Source: Paracoccus alkanivorans
GTDB lineage: Bacteria > Pseudomonadota > Alphaproteobacteria > Rhodobacterales > Rhodobacteraceae
DNA length: 64,000 nt
Reading direction: 5' to 3'
NCBI RefSeq assembly: GCF_003697785.1
Contig: NZ_QOKZ01000005.1
Span: 270,252 to 334,251 of the forward strand
Part shown: positions 53,203 to 62,401 of the stretch, piece by piece
Layout of the letters: the number at the start of each line of letters is the position of its first letter
Numbering within the stretch: position 1 is the first letter of the stretch
Position numbers and translations under genes: made by a program
The notes under the pieces: generated by a model
What the model saw: only the letters and a program-made list of their open reading frames with translations
Database searches by the model: none
What the model was told of the DNA's origin: nothing

Positions 53203-54216
53203 TCAGATCAGCCCTTCCGACCGGAAATCCGCCCGGATGTCCCGCTCGGGCCGGGGACCGACATGGCTGATCACTTCGGCCGCAGCGATGCAGCCCATTC
53301 GTCCGGCGATCTCCAGCGGCGCGCCGCTGGCGAGCCCATAGATCAACCCGGCGGCAAACTGGTCCCCGGCCCCGGTAGCATCGACCGGCACCACCTTGTG
53401 CACCGGTGCAAGAACCCGCTCACCCGCGCGGATCAGGATCGCATCCTCGCCCGAGCGCGTGCAGATCACCGTGCCGCAATCCGCCACGGCCTGCTTCAGC
53501 GCGGCTTCGAGATCCTCGGTCTGATAAAGCGAAGTCCATTCGTGAACATTGCCGATGACATAATCCATCGGTCCCGCCACCAACCGCCGGAAATCCTCGC
53601 GGTGACGATCCACACAGAAAGGATCGGACAGGGCGATGCCCGCCAGCCCGCCGGCCTCGTGACAGCATTTCGCAGCCTTCAGGAATGCCTCTTTCCCCTT
53701 GGGCTTGTCGAAGAGATAACCTTCCAGGAACAGCCAGCCGGCGCCCTCGAACACTTCGGGCGAAACATGTTCGGGCCCCAACTCGGTCGATATGCCCAGA
53801 TAGGTGTTCATCGACCGCTCGCCATCCGGCGTCACCAGGATGATGCTGCGCGAGGTCGGCAGGACATCGCCCCTGACCGGGGGGTTGACGAAACGTGTTC
53901 CCGCATTCTCAGTCTTTTCGGCATAAGTCCGGCCCAGGCTGTCATCGGCGACCCGCCCGATAAAGGCCGTGCGCAGTCCCATCGCCCCGATCCCGGCCAG
54001 CGTGTTTGCAACGGACCCACCCGGCACCAGCCGCGCCTGCGCCCGGCCCGGCCCGTGATCGTCAGCCTGCGCGGCCATCAGGAATTCTGATCTCTCGCGC
54101 TCGATCAGCTGCATGATGCCCTTCTCGACACCCAGTTCCCGAAGCCGGGCATCATCAGTGGGCGAGATCACGTCCATGACCGCATTGCCGATGCCGATCA
54201 CATAAGGGGTGGTCAT
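53203..54216 (-). CDS. PfkB-family carbohydrate kinase, adenosine kinase-like
   Basis: 337 residues. N-terminal IGIGNAVMDVISPTDD, the substrate lid ARLVPGGSVANTLAGIGAMG, and the C-terminal anion hole VDATGAGDQFAAGLIYGLAS with the catalytic Asp. Rhodobacterales genomes usually label this gene adenosine kinase; a role in nucleoside or sugar phosphorylation is all the sequence supports. Its ATG overlaps the nth stop by 2 bp, so it is the second gene of an nth-kinase pair. Confidence 0.87.
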   Translation of the reverse strand: MTTPYVIGIGNAVMDVISPTDDARLRELGVEKGIMQLIERERSEFLMAAQADDHGPGRAQARLVPGGSVANTLAGIGAMGLRTAFIGRVADDSLGRTYAEKTENAGTRFVNPPVRGDVLPTSRSIILVTPDGERSMNTYLGISTELGPEHVSPEVFEGAGWLFLEGYLFDKPKGKEAFLKAAKCCHEAGGLAGIALSDPFCVDRHREDFRRLVAGPMDYVIGNVHEWTSLYQTEDLEAALKQAVADCGTVICTRSGEDAILIRAGERVLAPVHKVVPVDATGAGDQFAAGLIYGLASGAPLEIAGRMGCIAAAEVISHVGPRPERDIRADFRSEGLI

Positions 54217-54875
54217 TGGGTCTTCTCCTCATAAGGGCACAGGTCGGCGATGGTGCAGACGCCACAGCGCGGGCGGCGTGCCTGGCAAATATAGCGGCCA
54301 TGCAGGATCAGCCAGTGATGGGCATGGTTCTGGAAACGCACCGGCACGTTATCCTCGATCGCGCGCTCTACCGCGTCGACATCGCGGCCCGGAGCCACCC
54401 GCGTGCGGTTGCCGACCCGGAAGATATGCGTGTCCACCGCCTGCGACGGATGGCCAAAGGCGCAGTTCAGCACCACATTCGCGGTCTTGCGCCCTACCCC
54501 GGGCAGGCTCATCAGGGCGGCGCGGCTATCGGGCACCTCGCCGCCATACTCATCTACCAATATCTGCGACAAGGCGATGACGTTCCTGGCCTTTTGCCGG
54601 TAAAGCCCGATCGTCCTGATATGCGCGGTCACGCCCTCAAGCCCCAGTTCCAGCATCCTGGCGGGCGTATCAGCCACGGCGAACAACCCCTTGGTCGCCT
54701 TGTTCACCCCCACATCGGTCGCCTGCGCCGACAGCGCCACGGCCACGACCAGCGTATAGGGATTGGTGAATTCCAGCTCGGTTTCAGGATGCGGATTCGC
54801 CTCTGCCAGCCGAGAAAAGATCGCGACCTGATCGGCAAAGGGCAAGGCAGGGGGCAGGCGGCGTGATTGAACCAT
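54213..54875 (-). CDS. nth: Endonuclease III
   Basis: 220 residues. DNA glycosylase/AP lyase for oxidised pyrimidines. The helix-hairpin-helix LMSLPGVGRKTANVVLN carries catalytic Lys130; Asp148 is in AVDTHIFRV. The 4Fe-4S cluster motif is CQARRPRCGVCTIADLC (C-X6-C-X2-C-X5-C). The start at 54875 gives MVQSRRLPPALPFADQVAIF; the longer frame adds 13 unlikely residues. Confidence 0.95.
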   Translation of the reverse strand: MVQSRRLPPALPFADQVAIFSRLAEANPHPETELEFTNPYTLVVAVALSAQATDVGVNKATKGLFAVADTPARMLELGLEGVTAHIRTIGLYRQKARNVIALSQILVDEYGGEVPDSRAALMSLPGVGRKTANVVLNCAFGHPSQAVDTHIFRVGNRTRVAPGRDVDAVERAIEDNVPVRFQNHAHHWLILHGRYICQARRPRCGVCTIADLCPYEEKTQ

Positions 54876-54925
54876 GACGCTGCGTGTTTTGACCCTACCC
54901 GCGCCGCAATGCAAGCTACCGATAC

Positions 54926-55438
54926 CTAAAATCCGGAGGAAATCGTCTCGTTATCCAGCGGCAGGATCATCTCGACTTCCGGCTCACCCCGGCTGTTGGT
55001 CACGCCCGCTCGTCCGGTGCCGCGAAACCCGATGCGCCGATACAGCGCCTGTGCCGCCCGGTTCGCCGCCAGCACATGCAACCCGACCGACCCCATTCCC
55101 GCCATTGCCGCATCCCGCAGAACCGCCCGGATCGCCGCCTCGGCATAACCGCGCCCGCGCGCCTCGGGCCGGGCAAAGACCGACAGCAGCCAGCCGCGCC
55201 GCGCATCCCGTGGATCCAGTCCCGCCTGCCATGACGCCACTGCCAGCGCCCGACCGATCTGGTCGCCCGCCGCGAATGTCGGAACCGCTTCAAGCCGCGC
55301 CGCGAAATCCGTCAGCGGCCGGTCCCGCCATTCCGAAAAGGTCGCATCGAAAGCCTCGGGCGCATCGCGCAACGATGCCAGCCGGATATCGCGCCACTCG
55401 GCGGCGCGGCCGGTATCAAGACGCCAGACTTTCACCAT
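54926..55438 (-). CDS. GNAT-family acetyltransferase
   Basis: 170 residues from the ATG at 55438. N-terminal VWRLDTGRAAEWRDIRLASL and DAPEAFDATFSEW are the usual substrate-side helices. The acetyl-CoA loop is FARPEARGRGYAEAAIRAVL (R/Q-G-x-G/A), and the C-terminal LHVLAANRAAQALYRRIGFR completes the fold. The substrate is unknown. Confidence 0.9.
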   Translation of the reverse strand: MVKVWRLDTGRAAEWRDIRLASLRDAPEAFDATFSEWRDRPLTDFAARLEAVPTFAAGDQIGRALAVASWQAGLDPRDARRGWLLSVFARPEARGRGYAEAAIRAVLRDAAMAGMGSVGLHVLAANRAAQALYRRIGFRGTGRAGVTNSRGEPEVEMILPLDNETISSGF

Positions 55439-55482
55439 GGCAGCTTCTTCTTTGCGATAAATACCTGGATCACCCGGCCAGA

Positions 55483-55959
55483 TCACTCGGGATGCGACGG
55501 CGCCTTTCCCGACGGGGCAAGATAGGGCCGGGTCACATCCCGCAGATCGAGATTGATGCATTCGACCTCGGCCGCCAGCGTGCCGTCCCCGGCGAATTCC
55601 AGCGACAATCGCCCGGTGCCGTCCTCTCCCGGTTTCCAGCTCAGCGCCAGCAGTTCCAGCACCATGTCGCCATCGCGGTCGATCCCGTCGCTGCGCAGAT
55701 CCAGCACGTCATTGACCACCAGAAGCGCCCTGACCCGTTCGAATCCCCGCCCCTCGGCCCGCGCCTGCTCGGCATCCTCCCAACGGAAACGGTTCAACAG
55801 CAGTGCAAGGCGCCGGGCCTGCGCGTCATAGCTGATCTCCGAGGCGGGCAGGATCGCGTCCTGCACCAGCGACGAGATTATCCGCAGATCGGCCTCGTCC
55901 TCGGCCTTCAACGCCATCGGGCGCGGATCGGCATCGGCAAAACGGGCGTCTTCCACCAT
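55483..55959 (-). CDS. DUF2948 family protein
   Basis: 158 residues: ALKAEDEADLRIISSLVQDA, ARRLALLLNRFRWEDAEQ, VRALLVVNDVLDLRSDGID and LAAEVECINLDLRDVTRPY. This conserved family sits next to murA in many alphaproteobacteria and has no known reaction. It lies 3 bp after the murA stop on the same strand, so it is co-transcribed. Predicted cytoplasmic. Confidence 0.9.
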   Translation of the reverse strand: MVEDARFADADPRPMALKAEDEADLRIISSLVQDAILPASEISYDAQARRLALLLNRFRWEDAEQARAEGRGFERVRALLVVNDVLDLRSDGIDRDGDMVLELLALSWKPGEDGTGRLSLEFAGDGTLAAEVECINLDLRDVTRPYLAPSGKAPSHPE

Positions 55960-55962
55960 TCC

Positions 55963-57234
55963 TCACTCCTCTTTCACGCGCTCGATATGGGCACCCACGC
56001 CGCGCAGCTTGCGCACGACATGTTCGTAACCACGATCGAGATGATAAACGCGGCTGATCGTGGTCTGGCCCTCTGCGGCCATTCCCGCAAGTATCAGACT
56101 GACCGAGGCGCGCAGATCCGTCGCCATGACCGGGGCGCCGCGCAATTCCTCGACCCCGGTGACCCTGGCCTGACCTCCATGCACCTCTATCTGCGCACCC
56201 ATCCGGGTCAGTTCCGGGGCATGCATGAAACGGTTCTCGAAAATCGTCTCTTCCAGCGTGCTGGTCCCCTCGGCCAGGCACATGAGCGCCATGAATTGCG
56301 CCTGCAGATCGGTGGGAAAGCCCGGATAGGGCTCGGTCGTCACATCGACGGCCCGCACCCGGCCATTGCGGCGCGCGACCTTGAGCCCCCGCGGAGTTTC
56401 CTCGACGCTGATCCCGGCCTCGTCCAGCTTTTCGCAGAACGCCGCCAGCAGGTCGATCCGGCCGCCCAGCAACTCGACCTCGCCGCCGCACATGGCGGGG
56501 GCCAGCATATAGGTTCCCAACTCGATCCGGTCGGTCACCACCGGATGCGTCGCCCCGCCCAGTGAATCGACGCCCTGGACGGTGATCGTCTCCGTCCCCT
56601 CGCCCTCGATCTGCGCGCCCATGCGGCGCAGGCAACGTGCCAAATCAGCGATCTCCGGCTCGCGGGCGGCGTTTTTCAGCACGGTGGTGCCACGCGCCAG
56701 CGTTGCAGCCATCAGCGCGTTCTCGGTCGCGCCGACCGAGACCAGCGGAAATTCGACCACCGCACCCCGCAACCCGCCCGAGGGCGCCTTGGCATAGACA
56801 TAGCCGTCGCGAAGGTCCAATTCGGCCCCCATCGCCTCAAGCGCCTTGAGATGCAGGTCCACCGGCCGCGCGCCGATCGCGCAGCCGCCGGGCAGCGAGA
56901 CCTCGGCCCGCCCGTCCCGCGCCAGCATCGGCCCCAGCACGAGGATCGAGGCACGCATCTTGCGCACGATGTCATACTCGGCGCGATGACTGTCCAGCGC
57001 ATGGCTGGAAAGCGACAGCACCTTGCCATCCTGCAGGCTGGCCACCTCGGCGCCGAGGCTTTGCAGCAGCACGGTCATGGTGCGGATATCCGACAACCGC
57101 GGCGCATTGGTCAGCGTCAGCGGCTGATCCGTCAAAAGCGTCGCGGGCATCAGCGTGAGGCAGGCATTCTTTGCCCCCGCGATCGGGATTTCCCCCTGCA
57201 GGGGACCGTTCCCCTGAACGATGATCTGGTCCAT
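55963..57234 (-). CDS. murA: UDP-N-acetylglucosamine 1-carboxyvinyltransferase
   Basis: 423 residues. First committed step of peptidoglycan synthesis, transferring enolpyruvate from [23 protein letters not shown] and [14 protein letters not shown] begin the protein. The fosfomycin-target Cys118 is in [34 protein letters not shown] and [22 protein letters not shown] substrate loops (here [10 protein letters not shown]) follow. With the usual Cys it should be fosfomycin-sensitive. It is followed by DUF2948 and preceded by a small ORF 2 bp upstream. Confidence 0.96.
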   Translation of the reverse strand: MDQIIVQGNGPLQGEIPIAGAKNACLTLMPATLLTDQPLTLTNAPRLSDIRTMTVLLQSLGAEVASLQDGKVLSLSSHALDSHRAEYDIVRKMRASILVLGPMLARDGRAEVSLPGGCAIGARPVDLHLKALEAMGAELDLRDGYVYAKAPSGGLRGAVVEFPLVSVGATENALMAATLARGTTVLKNAAREPEIADLARCLRRMGAQIEGEGTETITVQGVDSLGGATHPVVTDRIELGTYMLAPAMCGGEVELLGGRIDLLAAFCEKLDEAGISVEETPRGLKVARRNGRVRAVDVTTEPYPGFPTDLQAQFMALMCLAEGTSTLEETIFENRFMHAPELTRMGAQIEVHGGQARVTGVEELRGAPVMATDLRASVSLILAGMAAEGQTTISRVYHLDRGYEHVVRKLRGVGAHIERVKEE

Positions 57235-57235
57235 T

Positions 57236-57475
57236 CTAGCTGTCGTCTCCGCCTGTATCCTTGCCGCCGCCGGCTTCGTTGTTTCCGGCCTCGTTGTTTC
57301 CGGCCTCGTTGTTCCCGGTATCCGGCGCATTCCGATCCGAACGGGCCCGCGCCTGCGCCTTGCGGCGGGCCAGGTTGGCGCGCAATGCCGCGCGCAGCCT
57401 GTCCTCGCGGGAACCGGCCTCACCTTCGTTCCTGCCCTTGCCGGGCCTGCGCCTGTCTTTCGACCGATCTGCCAT
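57236..57475 (-). CDS. Small charged protein with NNEAG repeats
   Basis: 79 residues. The basic N-terminal half ([36 protein letters not shown]) looks like a nucleic-acid- or ribosome-associated helix. The tail has three exact GNNEA units (15-bp DNA repeats at about 57281-57323) and ends [10 protein letters not shown]. It ends 1 bp before the murA ATG and is probably co-transcribed. A short Arg-rich protein in this place upstream of murA is common in Rhodobacterales, but no function is known. The repeat number may vary between strains. Confidence 0.7.
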   Translation of the reverse strand: MADRSKDRRRPGKGRNEGEAGSREDRLRAALRANLARRKAQARARSDRNAPDTGNNEAGNNEAGNNEAGGGKDTGGDDS

Positions 57476-57606
57476 CCGATCCTGTTACCGCCCCCACGCG
57501 CGACAGTCCAGCGATGCCGTAACGATCCTTGCGGCAGGAAGCTCCGGGATTTTTGCGATGCCCCCCTTGCGCGAATGCTCGGCTTTGTCTAAACGCCCTG
57601 CACGGC

Positions 57607-57681
<75 letters not shown>

Positions 57682-57880
57682 GAAATTCTATATATTTCAG
57701 AGTCGTAACCAACAACATGAATTCTGCAAATCTTCTCGATGCAGAATTTTACGTGAACATATCGGCAGAAAACGGACGGCATCCGTACAAATCCGGTACA
57801 GTATGTTCTTGGTTCATTCACGTGTGGCAGCCTGTCGAAGGGACGTTGCAGTTTGCAGGAAGCTGAGACAATACCACCCC

Positions 57881-58072
57881 ATGAAAACGACCCACGACGA
57901 CAAGACGTTCACCTTGATCGGCCGGTATTGGTTGGTTTCCTATCCGATCGAAGAGCTGGGCGAGCAACGGGAATTTTATCGCCGCCAGCGAGAGAAGTTC
58001 CCAAAGCCCGGCACGAGCTGTGATGCCACGATCGCCGAGCTCGAAAAGCTGGCGGAAGAGATCGAAGCATAG
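57881..58072 (+). CDS. Small hypothetical protein
   Basis: 63 residues: MKTTHDDKTFTLIGRYWLVS, EELGEQREFYRRQREKFPKP and an acidic end ELEKLAEEIEA. No family recognised and the ribosome site is weak. It reads as a soluble, mostly helical protein. The longer frame from 57803 is not preferred. Confidence 0.45.
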   Translation: MKTTHDDKTFTLIGRYWLVSYPIEELGEQREFYRRQREKFPKPGTSCDATIAELEKLAEEIEA

Positions 58073-58412
58073 AGGTTTCGGTTACCCGGCGCTCTCCAGG
58101 TCATCGCGCTGATAGAAGGGCTTCTATCCCTCTTCTACCCACTCTTCCTCGGCATGCCCCTGCCCATCATGCACGATAACCCGCACCGGGCCTTGGTCAC
58201 TATCGCCCGATCCTTGGCGTTCTCGATCGCATCATCCCGGCCCCCAAAGGCCAGGTCGCCAGCTCCTGACGTCGATTCCCCCACTTCCCAAGCGGCGAGG
58301 AGAGCAACCTCCTGATCTCGGGGACAAAAAAACCTACCTGGAATTTGGGCATGCCGTATACTTAGGGTTCAACGCCCGAGATCACGCGAAACCCAAAATT
58401 TGTGAGGAAATC
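58073..58412. other. Stretch upstream of the RTX gene without a gene
   Basis: About 340 bp with only short frames. The RTX promoter should be in the AT-richer last 80 bp, but no clear element was assigned. Confidence 0.4.
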
Positions 58413-59519
58413 ATGGCTGCAGATACGGTAATTCGCGGAACCTGGGGTTCCGATTCCATTGATGGCACCGCAGGCGCCGATCGCGTCTACGCTTATGACA
58501 ATCCTGGGCAAGAATATGATATCGTAAATGGCCTTGCAGGCAACGACACCATTTACGGCGGCAGGGGCCATGACTCGCTGTTTGGGGGTGAGGGCGATGA
58601 CCGGATCCACGGAGAAGCCAGACTTGACTATATCTACGGCGGCCTTGGTCATGATGCTTTGTACGGGGGCCACGGAACTGACCGGATATACGGCGGCGAC
58701 GGAATGGATACCATTTCCGGCGGAGATTTTGGCGACGTCCTATATGGAAATGACGGAACTGATCTAATTCATGGCGGCCTCGGTAATGATCAAATATCGG
58801 GTGGTGCTGGGGCTGATACGCTGCTCGGAGGGGCGGGGGAAAACTGGCTTGACTATCAGGATAGCCCCATCGCAGTCACAATTGACCTGGCAAACGGGAC
58901 TGCGTCTGGTGGTCACGCAGATGGGGACTTCTACTCCGGTTTTCATGGCGCCTTTACTAGCGAATGGGATGACCATCTAACCGGTGATCACAAATCAAAT
59001 TCGTTTAACGGAATGAATGGAAACGACACAATATTTGGCAAATCCGGCGATGATTATTTGAATGGTGGACCTGGACAGGATCTATTAATTGGAGGAACCG
59101 GAAACGACCTCCTATGGGGACATTTGGGGGATGATGCAATACGCGGATCTGCGGGTGACGATGATATCGAAGGGTTTGCCGGAAATGACCGAATGGAGGG
59201 AGGAAACGGAGCAGATAGCCTTACAGGCGATGAGGGCAACGATACACTAACAGGTGGAGACGGGGCCGATATGTTTTTCTGGAATTACCGCTCGGATGAC
59301 GCCTATTTAGACGACGATATAATTAATGACTTTGAGGTGGGTGTAGATACGATCATAATATCTGGAAGCAATTACTATGACATAACCCCTGATGACGTTA
59401 CTTTTTCTGAAAATGAAAACGGCACACTGATTACTTTGACGCCAACTGGGGATACGTTTTTCGTATCGGGTGCTAGCGCCGATCAACTGAGTACGTTTGA
59501 CGACATCGAGTTCTGGTAA
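58413..59519 (+). CDS. RTX (hemolysin-type calcium-binding repeat) protein
   Basis: 368 residues, built of GGxGxDxLx-type nonapeptides: GLAGNDTIYGGRGHDSLFGG, GDDRIHGEARLDYIYGGLGH and GGTGNDLLWGHLGDDAIRG are examples, in two blocks around residues 40-150 and 200-300. Such repeats form calcium-filled beta-rolls on secreted proteins. The C-terminal ~60 residues (DIINDFEVGVDTIIISGSNY, LSTFDDIEFW) match an uncleaved type I secretion signal. No enzymatic domain or type I exporter is present. Base composition is more AT-rich than the core genes, suggesting transfer. Confidence 0.88.
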   Translation: MAADTVIRGTWGSDSIDGTAGADRVYAYDNPGQEYDIVNGLAGNDTIYGGRGHDSLFGGEGDDRIHGEARLDYIYGGLGHDALYGGHGTDRIYGGDGMDTISGGDFGDVLYGNDGTDLIHGGLGNDQISGGAGADTLLGGAGENWLDYQDSPIAVTIDLANGTASGGHADGDFYSGFHGAFTSEWDDHLTGDHKSNSFNGMNGNDTIFGKSGDDYLNGGPGQDLLIGGTGNDLLWGHLGDDAIRGSAGDDDIEGFAGNDRMEGGNGADSLTGDEGNDTLTGGDGADMFFWNYRSDDAYLDDDIINDFEVGVDTIIISGSNYYDITPDDVTFSENENGTLITLTPTGDTFFVSGASADQLSTFDDIEFW

Positions 59520-59636
59520 TAATCAATGCATCGAGCCCGGCCTAGCCGGCGATCGGCGAGAATGGTGCACGGTGAGGCGAACAGTTGAGCTCACCGCCTC
59601 ACCCGTTTTCACCAAAGGGCATAACCCGGCGCGCCT

Positions 59637-59800
59637 TCACAGCGCGTCTGCTTCCGCCAACGCCTCTGACAGGCGATCTCGCCCGATGATCGCGTCCAAC
59701 CGTTCCCGTAGCTTCGCCCAGGCCATCTGTTCTAACTGCGTCTACGTGGGACCGAGACGGCGGATCACCGCAGGCCGCTGGTCGGAAAGAGGATCGTCAA
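59637..59800 (-). pseudogene. Fragment of the holin-like gene (second copy)
   Basis: On the minus strand reads AVIRRLGPT, a TAG, then TQLEQMAWAKLRERLDAIIG and RDRLSEALAEADAL to TGA at 59637. This matches the C-terminal third of the gene at 62745-63149, with downstream spacer similarity as well (59585-59636 against 62695-62744). The N-terminal part is missing. It is an old partial duplication. Confidence 0.7.
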
Positions 59801-59876
59801 TCCCCAGATCTCGCGATTGAGAGATCATACGCTGCCTGTGATCTTACTGCGCGAAGAGCAGATGGGAGGTATCGGC

Positions 59877-60065
59877 ATGGAAGTGCTATCAAGGATTATC
59901 GCAGCGAACGGCAAGGAGGCTTGGTCGATCGTCTTCATCCCGGATGAATTGCACATCTACATCGGTCGTGCAGCTCGTGGCGCGATCCCTGACCCATTGG
60001 AAAGGGATACGGTCGCAGAATTCCTGGTGTGGTTGCCGAGAAACAAGCTGCACCGGAAAGCGTAA
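59877..60065 (+). CDS. Small hypothetical protein
   Basis: 62 residues from the ATG at 59877, which has GGGAGG seven bases upstream. Text: MEVLSRIIAANGKEAWSIVF, IPDELHIYIGRAARGAIPDP, VAEFLVWLPRNKLHRKA. A compact alpha-beta protein of no family I recognise. The longer frame from 59817 lacks a ribosome site. Confidence 0.5.
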   Translation: MEVLSRIIAANGKEAWSIVFIPDELHIYIGRAARGAIPDPLERDTVAEFLVWLPRNKLHRKA

Positions 60066-60291
60066 TCCAACTTTATTGAAATGCTGAATGAATTTCTTCG
60101 AAGCGCTTCGTGATTCTCGATCCTGCGATGAGTAATTTTACACAAGCAATCGGACGCATAGAATTTCTGTTCAGCACGCACTTTATGACCGTTCAGGCAT
60201 CGTAGCCCGGAAACTCGATGCCCGACGGCAGGGAGTTGCAAGCATTTGACCCCGCCGTCTGCCCCCAGTCATTGCGCACAGGGTTCCTTGA

Positions 60292-60540
60292 TCAAATCCC
60301 CACTTCAAGGCCCGGAACAGGAATCTTGGTTCCGAAAACAGTCACCGTGGCATCGATGGTGACGGTGGCACTGTCTTGGTCGGAAGGTAAATCAACATCC
60401 GTGGCACCGCCAACAATTCCCGTTACGGTGTTCACGGCAGCGTCAACGACACCCGTCAGGGTATCTCCCAAGCCACCGCCTCCGACAGCGTCGAGTTCTG
60501 CATCGGTCAGGGAACGCATTTCGGTTGAGGTACTCTGCAT
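60292..60540 (-). CDS. Putative double-glycine-leader peptide (bacteriocin/microcin-like)
   Basis: 82 residues with GGAG seven bases before the ATG. The N-terminus MRSLTDAELDAVGGGGLGDT (from residue 8) has the shape of a double-glycine leader: hydrophobic and acidic residues at the set positions (L-TDAEL-DAV) ending in GG. Cleavage after GG near residue 22 would leave about 60 residues, Gly/Val/Thr/Asp-rich and without cysteine (TVTIDATVTVFGTKIPVPGL). No peptidase-containing ABC exporter was seen nearby. It could also be a non-bacteriocin exported peptide. Confidence 0.55.
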   Translation of the reverse strand: MQSTSTEMRSLTDAELDAVGGGGLGDTLTGVVDAAVNTVTGIVGGATDVDLPSDQDSATVTIDATVTVFGTKIPVPGLEVGI

Positions 60541-61000
60541 GATTTATCTCCAGGATGGTTTGCTCAACAGTTCAATAACAGAAGGCATCCATGGAACCGG
60601 CTCAAGATCGGACATCGCTTTCGTCTGACACGGTTCTGATCACCGATCAGACCCATGGATTCTTCACAGCCATCGACTCTAAAATGCGTTAAATTAACCT
60701 CATCACGCGCCTCATGACTGACATGGGCGGGTACGAATGCTGATGTGATCGGCTGCCTATGCAGCCTGCTCAGCGCGACATCTCCGAAGCTGGAAGCGAT
60801 GGCCGCACGGTGCCGGATGGGAATATGGGTGTCAAGTCAGGCATTTGTCTCATTTTGAGTATCCCGCTTACGGCCTTGCCTGTTTCCACCAATGGGGCAG
60901 AGCGGATCGCGTTTCATTCCCGCAATCACCTTGTCACCTGCCTGTCGTCTCCGCCGATTAGCCTGATCGCCGATCTACATGGCTTTCGGTGGAGGAAATC
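60541..61000. other. Divergent stretch between the leader-peptide gene and the nuclease gene
   Basis: About 460 bp containing both promoters. The minus-strand ribosome site of the leader peptide and the plus-strand GGAGG of the nuclease gene are visible. No SOS (LexA) box was recognised by eye. Confidence 0.4.
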
Positions 61001-62401
61001 ATGGCGGGCGATTCCGGTTCCGAGGCGGATGGCGCGGGTTCCGCCGGCAAGGGCGGCAGAAACGGGAGCGCTGACGCGACGGGCCGCGCAGCGGACAGCA
61101 AGAGTCTGGGCGAGGCCGGAGCGCGCACATCCGAGGCGATGGCCGGAGCCAATGTCCGCAGCAGCATGGCCGCGCATGCTCCCGGCGCGCTGCAGGGCGC
61201 GGCGGACACGCTGGATCCGAATGACGACCCCGATACCGTGGACCGGGCGATGAACGGGCTGGACAGTTTCAACGGCACGCCGGAGAGCCGCGCGGCGGCG
61301 GCCGATGCCGAAGCCGCCGCTCAGGTCAGGGCTACGCCTCTCGAAGATCCTGTCATGCAAAGAATGCGGGAGGATGTGGCCATACAGCTTGGCCAGGCGC
61401 AGGGGCGACAAGCTGCGGCGGGCGGTTGGATCAGCGACATGGCTGACGGTGTCGCGGAGGCGGTCGAAACCGGTTACGAGATGGCGGTTGCCGGGATCGA
61501 GGACGTGACCGGCCTGATCGCCAACGATTATGCTGCCAGGCAACGCGCCGATCTGCAAGCCCGCGCCGATGGGCTGGCGGCGGCAGCGCAGGAGGCCATC
61601 GACAACCCGGAGGCGCTGGCCAGGGCGCTGGCGGAATCCTACGAGACGCGCTTTGCCGCCGCCGATGCGCTGGAGCGGGCCTATCGCGACGGCTACGCGG
61701 ATCTCTCGGTGTTGCAGGAATCCGCGCGGATGCGGGCGGAGGCGGAGGCCGAGCTTACCATCCTGGGCGTGGAAACTGCCGGGACCGTCATTGGTGCCGG
61801 TGCCATCGCCAAGGGATTGCGGGCACTGGATGTCGCGGAAGATCTCGCAGATAGCAATCTGGGGACGCTGATAGCGAACAGGGCTGCGCGGGACGGGGCG
61901 GTAAAAGCTGTCGCCGATGACCTCGCTACCGAGACGGCACCGGCCGGAAAGCTCACCGTCGCGGAAGTCAGGCAACGCATCGACACCAAGCTGGCGCGCA
62001 GGACACCGGGGATCGCGACCGGGACCGGAGTGCGCATCGATGGTGACTGGCTGCGCGAGAGCATCCGCACCGGCACGGGTGCGCCGATCCCCGACCGGAT
62101 CGCTGCCAAGCTGGCGGGGCGGGACTTCAACACCTTTGATGACTTTCGGGAAAGCTTCTGGCAGGAGGTCGCAGCCGATGCGGAATTGGCGGTGCAGTTT
62201 GACGAGATCAAGAATCTTCCGCGTCTTCGCGCAGGTAAGCCACCGATTGCTCCAAGGCACGAACATCAGGGAAAAACCGTGTGGTTTGAACTCGATCATA
62301 TTGAGCCGTTGTTTAAAGGCGGGCCGGTCTATGATATGGACAACCTGCAAGTTCTGACGCCACGCGCACATACTCGCAAGAGTGTCGAGGAAAGAAAATG
62401 A
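61001..62401 (+). CDS. Colicin/pyocin-like HNH nuclease toxin
   Basis: 466 residues; ATG at 61001 with GGAGG six bases upstream. Residues 1-70 are Gly/Ser/Ala-rich and disordered. The middle is Ala-rich and helical, with a hydrophobic stretch (AGTVIGAGAIAKGLRALDVA). The end matches the DNase domain of E-type colicins and S-type pyocins: PIPDRIAAKLAGRDFNTFDD, FRESFWQEVAADAELAVQF and ELDHIEPLFKGGPVYDMDNL. His433, Asn448 and His457 keep the HNH plan, but the first His of the usual HH pair is Asp432 and the last metal-ligand His is replaced. The immunity gene overlaps its stop (ATGA). Confidence 0.82.
   Translation: MAGDSGSEADGAGSAGKGGRNGSADATGRAADSKSLGEAGARTSEAMAGANVRSSMAAHAPGALQGAADTLDPNDDPDTVDRAMNGLDSFNGTPESRAAAADAEAAAQVRATPLEDPVMQRMREDVAIQLGQAQGRQAAAGGWISDMADGVAEAVETGYEMAVAGIEDVTGLIANDYAARQRADLQARADGLAAAAQEAIDNPEALARALAESYETRFAAADALERAYRDGYADLSVLQESARMRAEAEAELTILGVETAGTVIGAGAIAKGLRALDVAEDLADSNLGTLIANRAARDGAVKAVADDLATETAPAGKLTVAEVRQRIDTKLARRTPGIATGTGVRIDGDWLRESIRTGTGAPIPDRIAAKLAGRDFNTFDDFRESFWQEVAADAELAVQFDEIKNLPRLRAGKPPIAPRHEHQGKTVWFELDHIEPLFKGGPVYDMDNLQVLTPRAHTRKSVEERK

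Noticed and set aside
54874..56565. 563-codon plus-strand frame
   Set aside because: Antisense to the GNAT gene, DUF2948 and murA; Arg/Pro/His-rich with no domain.
57281..57323. Tandem 15-bp units as a CRISPR-like array
   Set aside because: Units are directly adjacent without spacers and encode in-frame peptide repeats.
57717..57866. 49-residue plus-strand ORF just after tRNA-Thr
   Set aside because: No ribosome site, no family, and composition not convincing.
60926..62371. 481-codon minus-strand frame
   Set aside because: Antisense to the HNH toxin, which is supported by its nuclease motif and its overlapping immunity gene.
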